A stretch of DNA of 38,054 nucleotides from an uncultured Collinsella sp. Lineage in GTDB: Bacteria > Actinomycetota > Coriobacteriia > Coriobacteriales > Coriobacteriaceae. Positions within the stretch are counted from its first letter, which is position 1. Each line of letters opens with the position of its first letter. The stretch covers positions 1 to 38,054 of the forward strand of contig CAAEVV010000008.1 in assembly GCA_900759565.1 (NCBI GenBank), in the 5' to 3' direction. The notes below the pieces were generated by a model. The model had not been told where the DNA came from, ran no database searches, and was given only the letters and a program-made list of their open reading frames with translations. The translations under genes and the position numbers were made by a program. Positions 1 to 6,629 of this stretch are shown piece after piece.

Positions 1-1
1 A

Positions 2-78
2 TGGTAGCCCGTACCAGATTCGAACTGGTGATCTCCGCCTTGAGAGGGCGGCGTCCTAAACCGCTAGACGAACGGGCC
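2..78 (-). tRNA. tRNA-Glu (anticodon CTC), copy 2 of tandem pair
   Basis: Read on the minus strand, the sequence folds into a complete 77-nt cloverleaf with the 3' CCA encoded. It has a 7-bp acceptor stem ending in a G-U pair, U8, a 4-bp D stem with A14, an anticodon stem CCGCC/GGCGG around loop CTCTCAA (anticodon CTC, reading GAG), a 5-nt variable loop, and a T stem with TTCGAAT. The copy at 101-177 is identical and lies 22 bp upstream in transcription order. No terminator is visible because the window ends here. Confidence 0.95.
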
Positions 79-100
79 ATAAGCCTCAGCAGAAAAGAAG

Positions 101-177
101 TGGTAGCCCGTACCAGATTCGAACTGGTGATCTCCGCCTTGAGAGGGCGGCGTCCTAAACCGCTAGACGAACGGGCC
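101..177 (-). tRNA. tRNA-Glu (anticodon CTC), copy 1 of tandem pair
   Basis: This is a full cloverleaf with encoded CCA, identical in all 77 positions to the gene at 2-78. It is the promoter-proximal copy: a good -35/-10 pair lies at 212-240. Cotranscription of both copies, followed by processing of the 22-nt spacer, is inferred from the spacing. The plus-strand reading frame across both genes is only a by-product of the duplication. Confidence 0.95.
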
Positions 178-211
178 ACATGACATCTGCACTGCCGTGC
201 TGCGAGGAAAT

Positions 212-240
212 ATATTACGGGACAAAAAACGTCAGCGCAA
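212..240 (-). promoter_or_regulatory. Promoter of the tRNA-Glu pair
   Basis: On the minus strand TTGCGC (235-240) and TAATAT (212-217) are separated by exactly 17 bp. This gives a sigma-70-type promoter about 28 bp before the probable start of the precursor and 34 bp from the first tRNA. A GC-rich stretch follows the -10, as is common for stable-RNA promoters. Confidence 0.6.
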
Positions 241-255
241 GAAGAAATTCCAAAT

Positions 256-274
256 TGCCGAAAAATTGTCGGCA
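256..274 (-). terminator. Weak hairpin after cca
   Basis: TGCCGA (256-261) and TCGGCA (269-274) form a 6-bp stem with a 7-nt A/T-rich loop, 31 bp past the cca stop codon. The following minus-strand sequence is T-rich but has no clean T run, so this is at best a weak terminator. Confidence 0.35.
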
Positions 275-304
275 GGTTATGGAACACGCAGGTAAACTGG
301 GTAG

Positions 305-1699
305 CTAATTCAAGTTGAGATGGACCAAAAGAGCTTCGTGCTCGTTGGGAATGTTGTCTTCGATCACGGCGTCGAGGGCGGAGTTGAGAAGCTGACCCAG
401 TTCCGGCCCGGGCTTGACTCCGACACGGATCAGGTCGCCGCCGTTGATGGAGAGCATCTTGAGCGTATAGGGCTCCCCTGTCTTCAGCAGCTCGTGCGCC
501 ATCGCGCGCATCTCCTCAATCGTCTCAACGTAATAGAAGCAGGACGGGGCCTTGCCAAGCGTATCGGCGCGTTTAAGGTCCATAAGCTCGTCAATCAAAC
601 GCGACGTGTCGATGCCCTCGCCAGAAAGCAAGCGCATCATATTGAGCAGGCAGGAGCGCTCGGGACGCAGCGGTTTGTCATGGTATTTGATGAGCAGGCA
701 CACGTCGCGCACCAAGTCGTGCGAGAGCGCCAGGCGATCCATAATGACGCGCGCCTTCTTGGCGCCGAGCTCTGGATGACCGTAGAAGTGTCCGCTGCCG
801 GCGTGATCGACCGTAAAGCACTCGGGCTTGGAGACATCGTGCAAAAACGCCGCCCACATAAGGCTCGACGATGGCACGACGCCGTCGCACAGCGCCAGCT
901 CCCCAGCCACCGTCAGCACGCGGGCGATATGCTCGTAGACGTTAAAAGCATGATAGACACTGCGTTGATCAAACCCGCGACCCGCTGCCAACTCGGGCAC
1001 GGCGGCGCAGATGAGCTCGGGGTAGCGCAGCATCGCGTCTCCCCCGTGGCCAGTCGAGAGAATGCCCTCGAGCTCAATACCCACGCGCTCGCGCGCCACG
1101 GCATCGAGCAGCGGCGCACACTCGGCAAGCGCACGCTTGGTCTCGGGCTCAATCATAAAGTCTAGACGGCAGGCAAAACGCACAGCGCGCAGCATACGAA
1201 GCGCATCCTCGTTAAAGCGACGCTTGGGATCGCCGACAGCGCGAATCAACTTGCGCTCCAGATCACCCTGGCCGTCATAACGGTCGACAAGTCCGCGCTC
1301 GGGATGCCAGGCCATGGCGTTGACGGTAAAGTCGCGGCGCGCCAGATCATCCTCGAGCGAGGCGGCACGCTCGACACTCTGAGGATGGCGCCCATCGGTA
1401 TAGAAGCCATCCAGACGGTAGGTGGTGACCTCGATGCGCTCGCCATCGCAAATAGCCGTGATTCCGCCAAATTTAATGCCCGACTCCACGACCGCGATAC
1501 CAGCGGCCTCGAGCGCCGATTTAGACTCCTGCCACAGGCCGCTACAGCACATATCAACATCGTGGCTGGGGCACCCCATCAGGGCGTCGCGCACCCAACC
1601 GCCCACGTACCAAGCCTCAAGATCAGCCGTCTCAAGCGCGCGCAGGACGCGCAGGGACGCATCGGACGGTTGCGTACCGTTGAGCGAAACATTGCACAT
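305..1699 (-). CDS. cca: CCA-adding tRNA nucleotidyltransferase with HD domain
   Basis: A protein of 464 residues that adds or repairs the 3' CCA of tRNAs. The class II nucleotidyltransferase head is clear: GGWVRD at 33-38, the metal-binding DVD at 47-49, RRDFTVNAMA at 121-130, and the ribose/base-recognition block GDPKRRFNEDALRMLRAVRF around 156-175. An HD phosphohydrolase-like motif (FLHDVSKPE, from 285) follows in the C-terminal half, as in many actinobacterial and Gram-positive enzymes of this type. The ATG at 1699 is preceded by AGGAGG about 9 nt upstream. The gene lies between the tRNA-Glu pair and the sugar kinase block and seems to be its own transcription unit. The exact activity (full CCA versus A-adding) cannot be told from motifs alone. 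Confidence 0.93.
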   Translation of the reverse strand: MCNVSLNGTQPSDASLRVLRALETADLEAWYVGGWVRDALMGCPSHDVDMCCSGLWQESKSALEAAGIAVVESGIKFGGITAICDGERIEVTTYRLDGFYTDGRHPQSVERAASLEDDLARRDFTVNAMAWHPERGLVDRYDGQGDLERKLIRAVGDPKRRFNEDALRMLRAVRFACRLDFMIEPETKRALAECAPLLDAVARERVGIELEGILSTGHGGDAMLRYPELICAAVPELAAGRGFDQRSVYHAFNVYEHIARVLTVAGELALCDGVVPSSSLMWAAFLHDVSKPECFTVDHAGSGHFYGHPELGAKKARVIMDRLALSHDLVRDVCLLIKYHDKPLRPERSCLLNMMRLLSGEGIDTSRLIDELMDLKRADTLGKAPSCFYYVETIEEMRAMAHELLKTGEPYTLKMLSINGGDLIRVGVKPGPELGQLLNSALDAVIEDNIPNEHEALLVHLNLN

Positions 1700-1719
1700 A
1701 CCTGTGGCCTCCTGTGGCT

Positions 1720-1748
1720 ATAAAATTGGCTATCGATTGCGTCTGCAA
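1720..1748 (-). promoter_or_regulatory. Candidate promoter of cca
   Basis: Minus strand TTGCAG (1743-1748) and TTTTAT (1720-1725) are separated by 17 bp. They lie just after the strong terminator of the preceding kinase gene and about 20 bp before the cca start codon. Confidence 0.35.
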
Positions 1749-1796
1749 GAAGTCTAGCAAGAAACAGCCTCCACTGCACACGCAAGTCCGATAAAC

Positions 1797-1830
1797 AAAA
1801 ACGCATCCGTCCTAGTCTAAGACGGATGCG
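1797..1830 (-). terminator. Intrinsic terminator of the first fruK-type gene
   Basis: A perfect 10-bp stem, CGCATCCGTC (1802-1811) with GACGGATGCG (1821-1830), has a 9-nt loop. On the minus strand it is followed by TTTTTGTTT. It lies 34 bp past the kinase stop codon. Confidence 0.92.
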
Positions 1831-1863
1831 AAATAATCAAACTATTCAGACAAGGTGCCGGAA

Positions 1864-2796
1864 CTAGCAGACCTGGCGAACCTCGATGTGCTTCTTATAT
1901 TCGTCCACCTTGGCAAAATCGCCCAGACCGGGGCACTCGACCACGTTGGCGCCGGTGGCCATCGAAAGACGCAAGGCATCCTCGACGCGCTCGGGGGCGT
2001 CGTGCCACACGGACAAGAAGGCAGCGAGCGAGGAATCGCCGGCGCACACCGTCGACAGCAGCTTGACGTCGAAGGTGCGGTTGGCAAACCAGATATGCTC
2101 GCCGTTGGAGAAGTACGCGCCGTCGCCACCGAGGGTCAGCAGCACGTTCTTGGCGCCCTTGGCGTGCAGCTCGGCCATCGCGCCCTTGACGGACTCGTCG
2201 TCGCCACCGCTCACCTTGATGCCAAAGATGTCGAGCAGCTCGTCATCATTGGGCTTGATCAGCAGCGGCTCCATGGCAATGAGGTCTGCCAGCTGATGGC
2301 TCGAGATGTCGAGGACGAACTCGGCCCCCTTGGCCTTAACACGGCGCAGGACCTCGGCCAAGAAGCCCTCGGAAGTGTTGGGAGGCAGCGAGCCACTGAT
2401 GACCAGGCAGGTCATGTCATCGAGCGAATCGATAAGCTCAAACATCTCCTGCTCGTTGGCCTCGTTGATGGCGGCACCGGCGTTGACCATGTTGTACTCG
2501 GTGTCGGGGCCGGCATTGAGGAACACGTTGACGCGCGTGATACCGTCGGTCCACACGGGCTTGACGGGCACGCCCAGGGCCTCGGCGCCCTTAACGATAA
2601 ACTCGCCCGAGAAGCCAGCGAAGAAACCCAGGATCGTGGTGTCGACACCGTAATGGTCAAGCGTAAACGAGACGTTGAGGCCCTTGCCGTTGGGCGTGTA
2701 GACGGCGTTGCGGGTACGCGTGACAGTGTTGGCAGCAAGGCCGTCGCAGGCGATGTTGTAGTCAATGGCGGGATTTGCAGTGAGCGTGTAAATCAT
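1864..2796 (-). CDS. fruK: 1-phosphofructokinase-type PfkB sugar kinase (paralog 1)
   Basis: A cytoplasmic kinase of 310 residues in the 1-phosphofructokinase / tagatose-6-phosphate kinase branch of PfkB. It is expected to phosphorylate fructose 1-phosphate or a related ketose phosphate to the bisphosphate. The N-terminus MIYTLTANPAIDY is typical. GKGLNVS occupies 37-43, DGITRVN follows, and the ATP/anion-hole motif is CAGDSS with catalytic Asp254. The usual GAGD is changed to CAGD. I chose the ATG at 2796 because AAAGGA lies 6 nt upstream; an in-frame GTG 15 bases earlier would put the ribosome site inside the gene. It is followed by a strong terminator. The neighbouring ptsI, ptsH and fructose-type enzyme II support a role in PTS sugar metabolism. 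The exact sugar is not proven. Confidence 0.85.
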   Translation of the reverse strand: MIYTLTANPAIDYNIACDGLAANTVTRTRNAVYTPNGKGLNVSFTLDHYGVDTTILGFFAGFSGEFIVKGAEALGVPVKPVWTDGITRVNVFLNAGPDTEYNMVNAGAAINEANEQEMFELIDSLDDMTCLVISGSLPPNTSEGFLAEVLRRVKAKGAEFVLDISSHQLADLIAMEPLLIKPNDDELLDIFGIKVSGGDDESVKGAMAELHAKGAKNVLLTLGGDGAYFSNGEHIWFANRTFDVKLLSTVCAGDSSLAAFLSVWHDAPERVEDALRLSMATGANVVECPGLGDFAKVDEYKKHIEVRQVC

Positions 2797-2830
2797 GAAT
2801 GTTCCTTTCACGAAGCAACGTGTTAATGAA

Positions 2831-2836
2831 AGTATA
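2831..2836 (-). promoter_or_regulatory. -10 box of the first fruK-type gene
   Basis: TATACT on the minus strand lies 34 bp before the chosen ATG, in the stretch after the upstream terminator. No good -35 is found at 16-18 bp (the hexamer 17 bp away is TAGCCT), so an activator or another sigma factor could be involved. Confidence 0.35.
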
Positions 2837-2925
2837 TTCCACGCATAGACAAAAGGCTAGGACAACTCGGTGAACGGTGTGGAAGCGATGAAGTACGGCA
2901 GGACACGTCTCCCCCATGGCGGAAC

Positions 2926-2957
2926 AAAAAAGGCGCCCCGGCCGAAACCGGGGCGCC
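2926..2957 (-). terminator. Intrinsic terminator of the second fruK-type gene
   Basis: A perfect 10-bp GC-rich stem, GGCGCCCCGG (2932-2941) with CCGGGGCGCC (2948-2957), has a 6-nt loop. On the minus strand it is followed by TTTTTT (2926-2931). It separates the two kinase paralogs into different transcription units. Confidence 0.93.
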
Positions 2958-2985
2958 ACATGCGCACGAATATGTCGCGTTTCGA

Positions 2986-3918
2986 TTACTGACGATCGAG
3001 CTTGCGGACAGCAACGCGCTTGCTGTACTCATCGACGTGACCGAAGTCGCCAATGCCGACGGACTCGGCAACGTTGGCGCCGGTGGCCATAGCGAGCTTC
3101 ATGGCCTCCTCGACGTTGTCGCGATCCCTGTACCACTTGTGCAGGAACGCAGCGAGGGTGCAGTCACCGGCGCAGACGGAAGAAACCAGCTTGATGTTGA
3201 ACTCACGCTTGGCGTACCAGATGTCCTCGCCGTTGGAGAAGTAAGCGTCGCCGCGGCTACCACGGGTAAGCAGCACGTTCTGAACGCCGGCGTCGTGAGC
3301 CATCTTCATGGCAACGCGAACCTCGTCGTCGGTGTCGACCGGCACGCCGAAGATGGCCTTCATCTCGTGATGGTTCGGCTTGATGAGCAGCGGCTTCTTG
3401 TGAGCGAGCTCCTTGAGCTTGTCGGAGGACAGGTCCAGGACGACGTCGGCGCCACGAGCCTGAGCGTGCTCCATGACCTGAGCCAGGAAGTCGGGCGTAG
3501 CTTTGGGAGGCACGGAGCCGGAGACGATCAGGCACTCAAGATCGCCCGCGGTGTCCAGGATGTTGTAGAGCTCCTCCTGGTGCTGCGGCGTAATAGGAGC
3601 GCCAGGGTTCAGGATGCCGTACTCGTGCTGACCATCATTGACGTAGGTGTTAATGCGCGTGATACCGTCGGTCCAGACCGGGCGGCACAGGCAACCCAGG
3701 TTCATGACTTCCTCGACGATAAACTTGCCCGTGAAGCCAGCGAAGAAGCCGAGCGCGACGGTGTCGACGCCCATCTTCTTAAAGGCGAAGGACACGTCGA
3801 GGCCCTTGCCGTTAGCCGTGTAGCTGGCCGAGCCGGTGCGGACGTTCTCGTCGGGCTCGAGCGGAGAGCTCGAAACCGTCATGTCGACAGCCGGGTTAGC
3901 GGTTAGCGTGTAGAACAT
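2986..3918 (-). CDS. 1-phosphofructokinase-type PfkB sugar kinase (paralog 2)
   Basis: A protein of 310 residues, clearly homologous along its whole length to the kinase at 1864-2796: the same TLTANPAxD start, WTDGITRIN, LLIKPNxxE, CAGD at 249-252 and the same C-terminal block. It differs at a key place. The GKGxN motif of 1-phosphofructokinases reads GKGLD here (Asp41 instead of Asn), so its substrate or efficiency may differ. The ATG at 3918 has AGGGGG about 8 nt upstream. It follows ptsI by 74 bp with only a hairpin lacking a T run between them, so read-through from ptsI is likely. The gene ends in a strong terminator. Fructose-1-P, tagatose-6-P or another PTS-derived ketose phosphate are all possible substrates. 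Confidence 0.83.
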   Translation of the reverse strand: MFYTLTANPAVDMTVSSSPLEPDENVRTGSASYTANGKGLDVSFAFKKMGVDTVALGFFAGFTGKFIVEEVMNLGCLCRPVWTDGITRINTYVNDGQHEYGILNPGAPITPQHQEELYNILDTAGDLECLIVSGSVPPKATPDFLAQVMEHAQARGADVVLDLSSDKLKELAHKKPLLIKPNHHEMKAIFGVPVDTDDEVRVAMKMAHDAGVQNVLLTRGSRGDAYFSNGEDIWYAKREFNIKLVSSVCAGDCTLAAFLHKWYRDRDNVEEAMKLAMATGANVAESVGIGDFGHVDEYSKRVAVRKLDRQ

Positions 3919-3945
3919 TTACAGTACCCCCTGTATATGTGAGGG

Positions 3946-3975
3946 CCGCGTGGCCGGCCCATTCCAACCACGCGG
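3946..3975 (-). other. Hairpin between ptsI and the second kinase gene
   Basis: CCGCGTGG (3946-3953) and CCACGCGG (3968-3975) form an 8-bp stem with a 14-nt loop. No T run follows on the minus strand. An mRNA processing or stability element, or partial attenuation, is possible. Confidence 0.35.
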
Positions 3976-3992
3976 TTACCCCTGATACCAAA

Positions 3993-5702
3993 TTAGCGAG
4001 CTGCGGACTCGAGCAGTGCCTTGACCTCGGCGGCAGTGTTGCAGGCGAGCGCCTTCTCGGCGAGCTCGTCGCACTCGGCCTTGGTCCACTGGCTGATGGT
4101 CTTACGGGCGCGCAGGATGGACGGAGCGCTCATCGAGAACTCCTCCAGGCCCCAGCTGATCAGCAGCGGCTCGAGCAGCGGATCGGCAGCGGCCTCGCCG
4201 CACATACCGACCATGATGCCGGCCTTCACGCCGCTCTCGATGATGTTCTTAAGCGAGCGGAGCACGGCGGGATAGTACACCTGGTACAGGTTGGAGATGG
4301 TGTCGTTGCCACGGTCGGCGCACATGGTGTAGCCGATCAGGTCGTTGGTGCCGATGGAGAAGAAGTCGGCGACCTCGGCCAGACGGTCTGCGAGCAGCGA
4401 AGCGGCGGGCGTCTCGACCATGATGCCGACCTCGATGTTCTCGTTGAACTTGCGACCCTCTTCGGTCAGCTCGGCCTTGCACTGCTCGACGAGCTCCTTG
4501 ACAGCCAGGACCTCCTCGACGCAGGTGACGAGCGGGATCATGATCTTGACGTCACCGAAGGCGCTAGCGCGCAGCAGAGCGCGGAGCTGGACCTTGTACT
4601 GGTCGGGATTGGCCAGGCAGTAACGCACGGCACGGAAGCCCATGAAGGGGTTGTCTTCCTTGACCATGTGCAGATACGGAATCTCCTTGTCGCCACCCAC
4701 ATCGAGCGTGCGGATGATGACCGGAGCACCCTTGAGCGCGCTGGCGACCTTACGGTAGGCGTTGAACTGCTCCTCCTCGGAAGGAAGCTCAGCAGAGTCC
4801 ATGAACAGGAACTCGGAGCGGAACAGACCGATGGCCTCGGCGTCGTGATCGAGCGCGTTGGGCACGTCATCGGGGTTACCGATGTTGCAGGCGATGATCT
4901 TCTTGATGCCATCGGCAGTCACGGACGGCTTGCCACGGAAGGCCTCGAGGGCTGCCTTCTCGGCAGCGAAGGCCTCGGCCTTGGCGGTGTAGGCAGCGAG
5001 CGTCTCCTCGTCGGGATCGGCCTCGACGATACCCTTGCCACCGTCGACGACAACGGTCATACCGTTGCGCAGAGCGGTGCAGCTATTGGAAACCGAAAGG
5101 ACAGCCGGGATCTCGAGGGCGCGCGCAATGATCGCGGAGTGCGACGTGCGGCCACCGGTCTCGGTGACGATACCGGCAACGTGGGCCTTATCGATCGTGG
5201 CGGTCATGGACGGCGTGAGGTCGTGCACGACAACGACAGTGTTCTCGGGCAGGACGGAGAGGTCGACGACCTCCTTGCCCAGCAGCTCAGCCAGAATACC
5301 GGTGCGGATGTCGGCGATGTCGGCCGCACGCAGACGGAACATCTCGTCGTCCATGGACAGGAACATGTTCTCGAACATGGTCGAGGTGTCCATGAGCGCC
5401 TGCTCGGCGCAGGTACCGCCGTCAATGGCGGCGTTGATGGCGTCGGTCATCCCCGGGTCCTGAGCCAGGACAATGTGTCCGCTCATGATCTCGGCCTCGG
5501 CCTCGCCCACCGTCTCCTTCATGTGGTCGGCCTGAGCCTGGGTCTTCTCGCAGAAGACCGAAAGAGCGGACTGATAGCGCTCCTTCTCTGCTGCCGAATC
5601 AGCAACCTCGTGCGGCTCAAACGTCAAGTCGGGATCGACGGCGACCATGACGGTGCCGATACCGATGCCCTCGGAAGCGTTGACTCCCTGATACATTCCC
5701 AT
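3993..5702 (-). CDS. ptsI: PTS enzyme I (phosphoenolpyruvate-protein phosphotransferase)
   Basis: This enzyme takes phosphate from PEP and passes it to HPr; it is cytoplasmic and common to all PTS sugars. At 569 residues it has the normal length. The start YQGVNASEGIGIG is typical of the family. The phosphohistidine lies in GGRTSHSAIIARA (His188, counted from the ATG at 5702), followed by the PEP-binding barrel with FRSEFLFMD, GTNDLIGYTMCADR and the GMCGEAA block near the C-terminus. The ATG at 5702 has GGAG 6 nt upstream, and a second ATG at 5696 is served equally well by AGAGG. The start could be either, and the protein changes by only two residues. It lies downstream of ptsH across a terminator-like hairpin and is probably cotranscribed in part with the following kinase. 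Confidence 0.96.
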   Translation of the reverse strand: MGMYQGVNASEGIGIGTVMVAVDPDLTFEPHEVADSAAEKERYQSALSVFCEKTQAQADHMKETVGEAEAEIMSGHIVLAQDPGMTDAINAAIDGGTCAEQALMDTSTMFENMFLSMDDEMFRLRAADIADIRTGILAELLGKEVVDLSVLPENTVVVVHDLTPSMTATIDKAHVAGIVTETGGRTSHSAIIARALEIPAVLSVSNSCTALRNGMTVVVDGGKGIVEADPDEETLAAYTAKAEAFAAEKAALEAFRGKPSVTADGIKKIIACNIGNPDDVPNALDHDAEAIGLFRSEFLFMDSAELPSEEEQFNAYRKVASALKGAPVIIRTLDVGGDKEIPYLHMVKEDNPFMGFRAVRYCLANPDQYKVQLRALLRASAFGDVKIMIPLVTCVEEVLAVKELVEQCKAELTEEGRKFNENIEVGIMVETPAASLLADRLAEVADFFSIGTNDLIGYTMCADRGNDTISNLYQVYYPAVLRSLKNIIESGVKAGIMVGMCGEAAADPLLEPLLISWGLEEFSMSAPSILRARKTISQWTKAECDELAEKALACNTAAEVKALLESAAR

Positions 5703-5748
5703 TCCTCTCTCCGTGTCATGTGATAAAGCGTTTTGCCATATCCATGAC

Positions 5749-5784
5749 AAAAGAGCGCAGCTACCTTACAACAGGTCACTGCGC
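5749..5784 (-). terminator. Terminator or attenuator between ptsH and ptsI
   Basis: GCGCAG (5755-5760) pairs with CTGCGC (5779-5784), and ACCT pairs with AGGT inside after a 2-nt mismatch. TCTTTTG follows on the minus strand. The stem is imperfect and the T run short, so it probably lets a fraction of ptsH transcripts continue into ptsI. Confidence 0.55.
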
Positions 5785-5829
5785 CCCCAAATATGAACTT
5801 AGTTGTTCAACATGCGACCCGTTTGAGTT

Positions 5830-6093
5830 CTACTCGCCAAGACCGCTCTTGATGAGCTCGATGGCAGCGGCCAGAGCCTCGGCCTCGTCAGCGCCGTCGC
5901 ACTTGACCTCGACCTCGGTGCCGCAGGGGATACCAGCAGCCATGAGGGCCATCGGGGACTTGCCGTTGACCTCCTTCTCGGGGGTAACGACCGTCACGTC
6001 ACAGGCATACTTGCCCATGGTGGAGGCGAACAGACCAGCCGGACGCATGTGCAGACCCTGAGGATTAACGAGGGTAGCCTTCTCAGAAACCAT
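5830..6093 (-). CDS. ptsH: PTS phosphocarrier protein HPr
   Basis: A small cytoplasmic phosphocarrier (87 residues) between enzyme I and the sugar-specific enzymes II. The active-site loop NPQGLHMRPAG puts the phosphorylated histidine at His15. The conserved regulatory serine is at position 46 in NGKSPMALM. Both match the standard numbering of the family, which fixes the start at the ATG at 6093. That ATG has AAGGAG 6 nt upstream. Ser46 would allow regulation by an HPr kinase, but no such gene is in this window. The leader upstream is long and does not code for a recognisable protein. Confidence 0.97.
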   Translation of the reverse strand: MVSEKATLVNPQGLHMRPAGLFASTMGKYACDVTVVTPEKEVNGKSPMALMAAGIPCGTEVEVKCDGADEAEALAAAIELIKSGLGE

Positions 6094-6285
6094 AGTTGAC
6101 TCCTTTTTGTGTTTAACCCCTGTCATGCATGTGGCAGGAGTCAGATTCACGACGTTGTTTATATTAACTCACATCAAACGGTTTTTCATTATGTTTCAGA
6201 CGAATTATTGGACAGATGTGTTTGTCGTCCGCTTGCTCGCCGGGCGGGGCGATTAAGTTTGCTGCTCTACAGTCCTGCGCAAGAC

Positions 6286-6308
6286 GGAAAGCACATTAAG
6301 TGCTTTCC
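6286..6308. repeat. Perfect 9-bp hairpin in the fruA-ptsH gap
   Basis: GGAAAGCAC (6286-6294) and GTGCTTTCC (6300-6308) flank a 5-nt loop. The flanks (GCGCAA versus TTGCGT) add further imperfect pairing. No T run is present on either strand. Confidence 0.5.
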
Positions 6309-6475
6309 TTTGCGTGCGGAACTCGCGATAAATCTCACAGGCCGCGCCCGGCCCTCTGTGGGCGAGCAAGCTGCGGAAACTCGGTCGGTCCAGAGTAATG
6401 TCGGCTGAAAGGAATTCTGGATGATGATCTGTTCGCGACAAAGACTCGATAGGCAGCCCCCTCTATGCCCTTTTG

Positions 6476-6546
6476 TAAGTTGCGGTGAAATAGGGACTGA
6501 ATTTGGAGTTGAATCGTTTAAACAGTCCCTATTTCACCGCAACTTA
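6476..6546. repeat. 24-bp perfect inverted repeat
   Basis: Left arm 6476-6499 and right arm 6523-6546 are exact reverse complements over 24 bp (core TTGCGGTGAAATAGGGAC), enclosing 23 bp. Outside the arms the pairing can continue as T-G wobbles (TTTTG against TGGGA). The length and exactness go beyond an ordinary terminator, and no T run follows. The element lies just downstream of the fruA terminator and looks like a small mobile palindromic repeat or a stable RNA hairpin. Confidence 0.75.
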
Positions 6547-6556
6547 TGGGAAGGAT

Positions 6557-6593
6557 AGAAAAAGGCGGAGGCCCTGGAGAGGGACTCCGCCTT
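6557..6593 (-). terminator. Intrinsic terminator of fruA
   Basis: AAGGCGGAG (6562-6570) pairs with CTCCGCCTT (6585-6593), with a second inner stem CCCT/AGGG. On the minus strand it is followed by TTTTTCTATCC. It starts 36 bp past the fruA stop codon. Confidence 0.92.
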
Positions 6594-6629
6594 ATATACA
6601 GTGGGCGATGTTATTCGCGTACCGTGGAA

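Larger units (their letters stand above)
6094..6629. other. 536-bp non-coding stretch between ptsH and fruA
   Basis: No convincing gene is seen. The open frames present (for example 6109-6408 plus and 6253-6441 minus) have no ribosome site and no recognisable domain. The stretch holds three inverted repeats described separately: a hairpin at 6286-6308, a 24-bp inverted repeat at 6476-6546 and the fruA terminator at 6557-6593. The part next to ptsH (6130-6215) is AT-richer and probably carries the ptsH promoter. On the minus strand TAATAT is present, but I see no convincing -35. Confidence 0.6.

Noticed and set aside
1..183. Plus-strand open frame with a repeated peptide
   Set aside because: It is the antisense of two identical tRNA genes; the repeat is the tRNA duplication.
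229..240. GGGACAAAA near the tRNA promoter as another repeat copy
   Set aside because: The match to the GTGGGACAAAA element is only 9 bases and lies inside a promoter spacer; probably coincidence.
6109..6441. Open frames on both strands in the ptsH-fruA gap
   Set aside because: No ribosome sites, no recognisable domains, and they run across hairpins; treated as non-coding.
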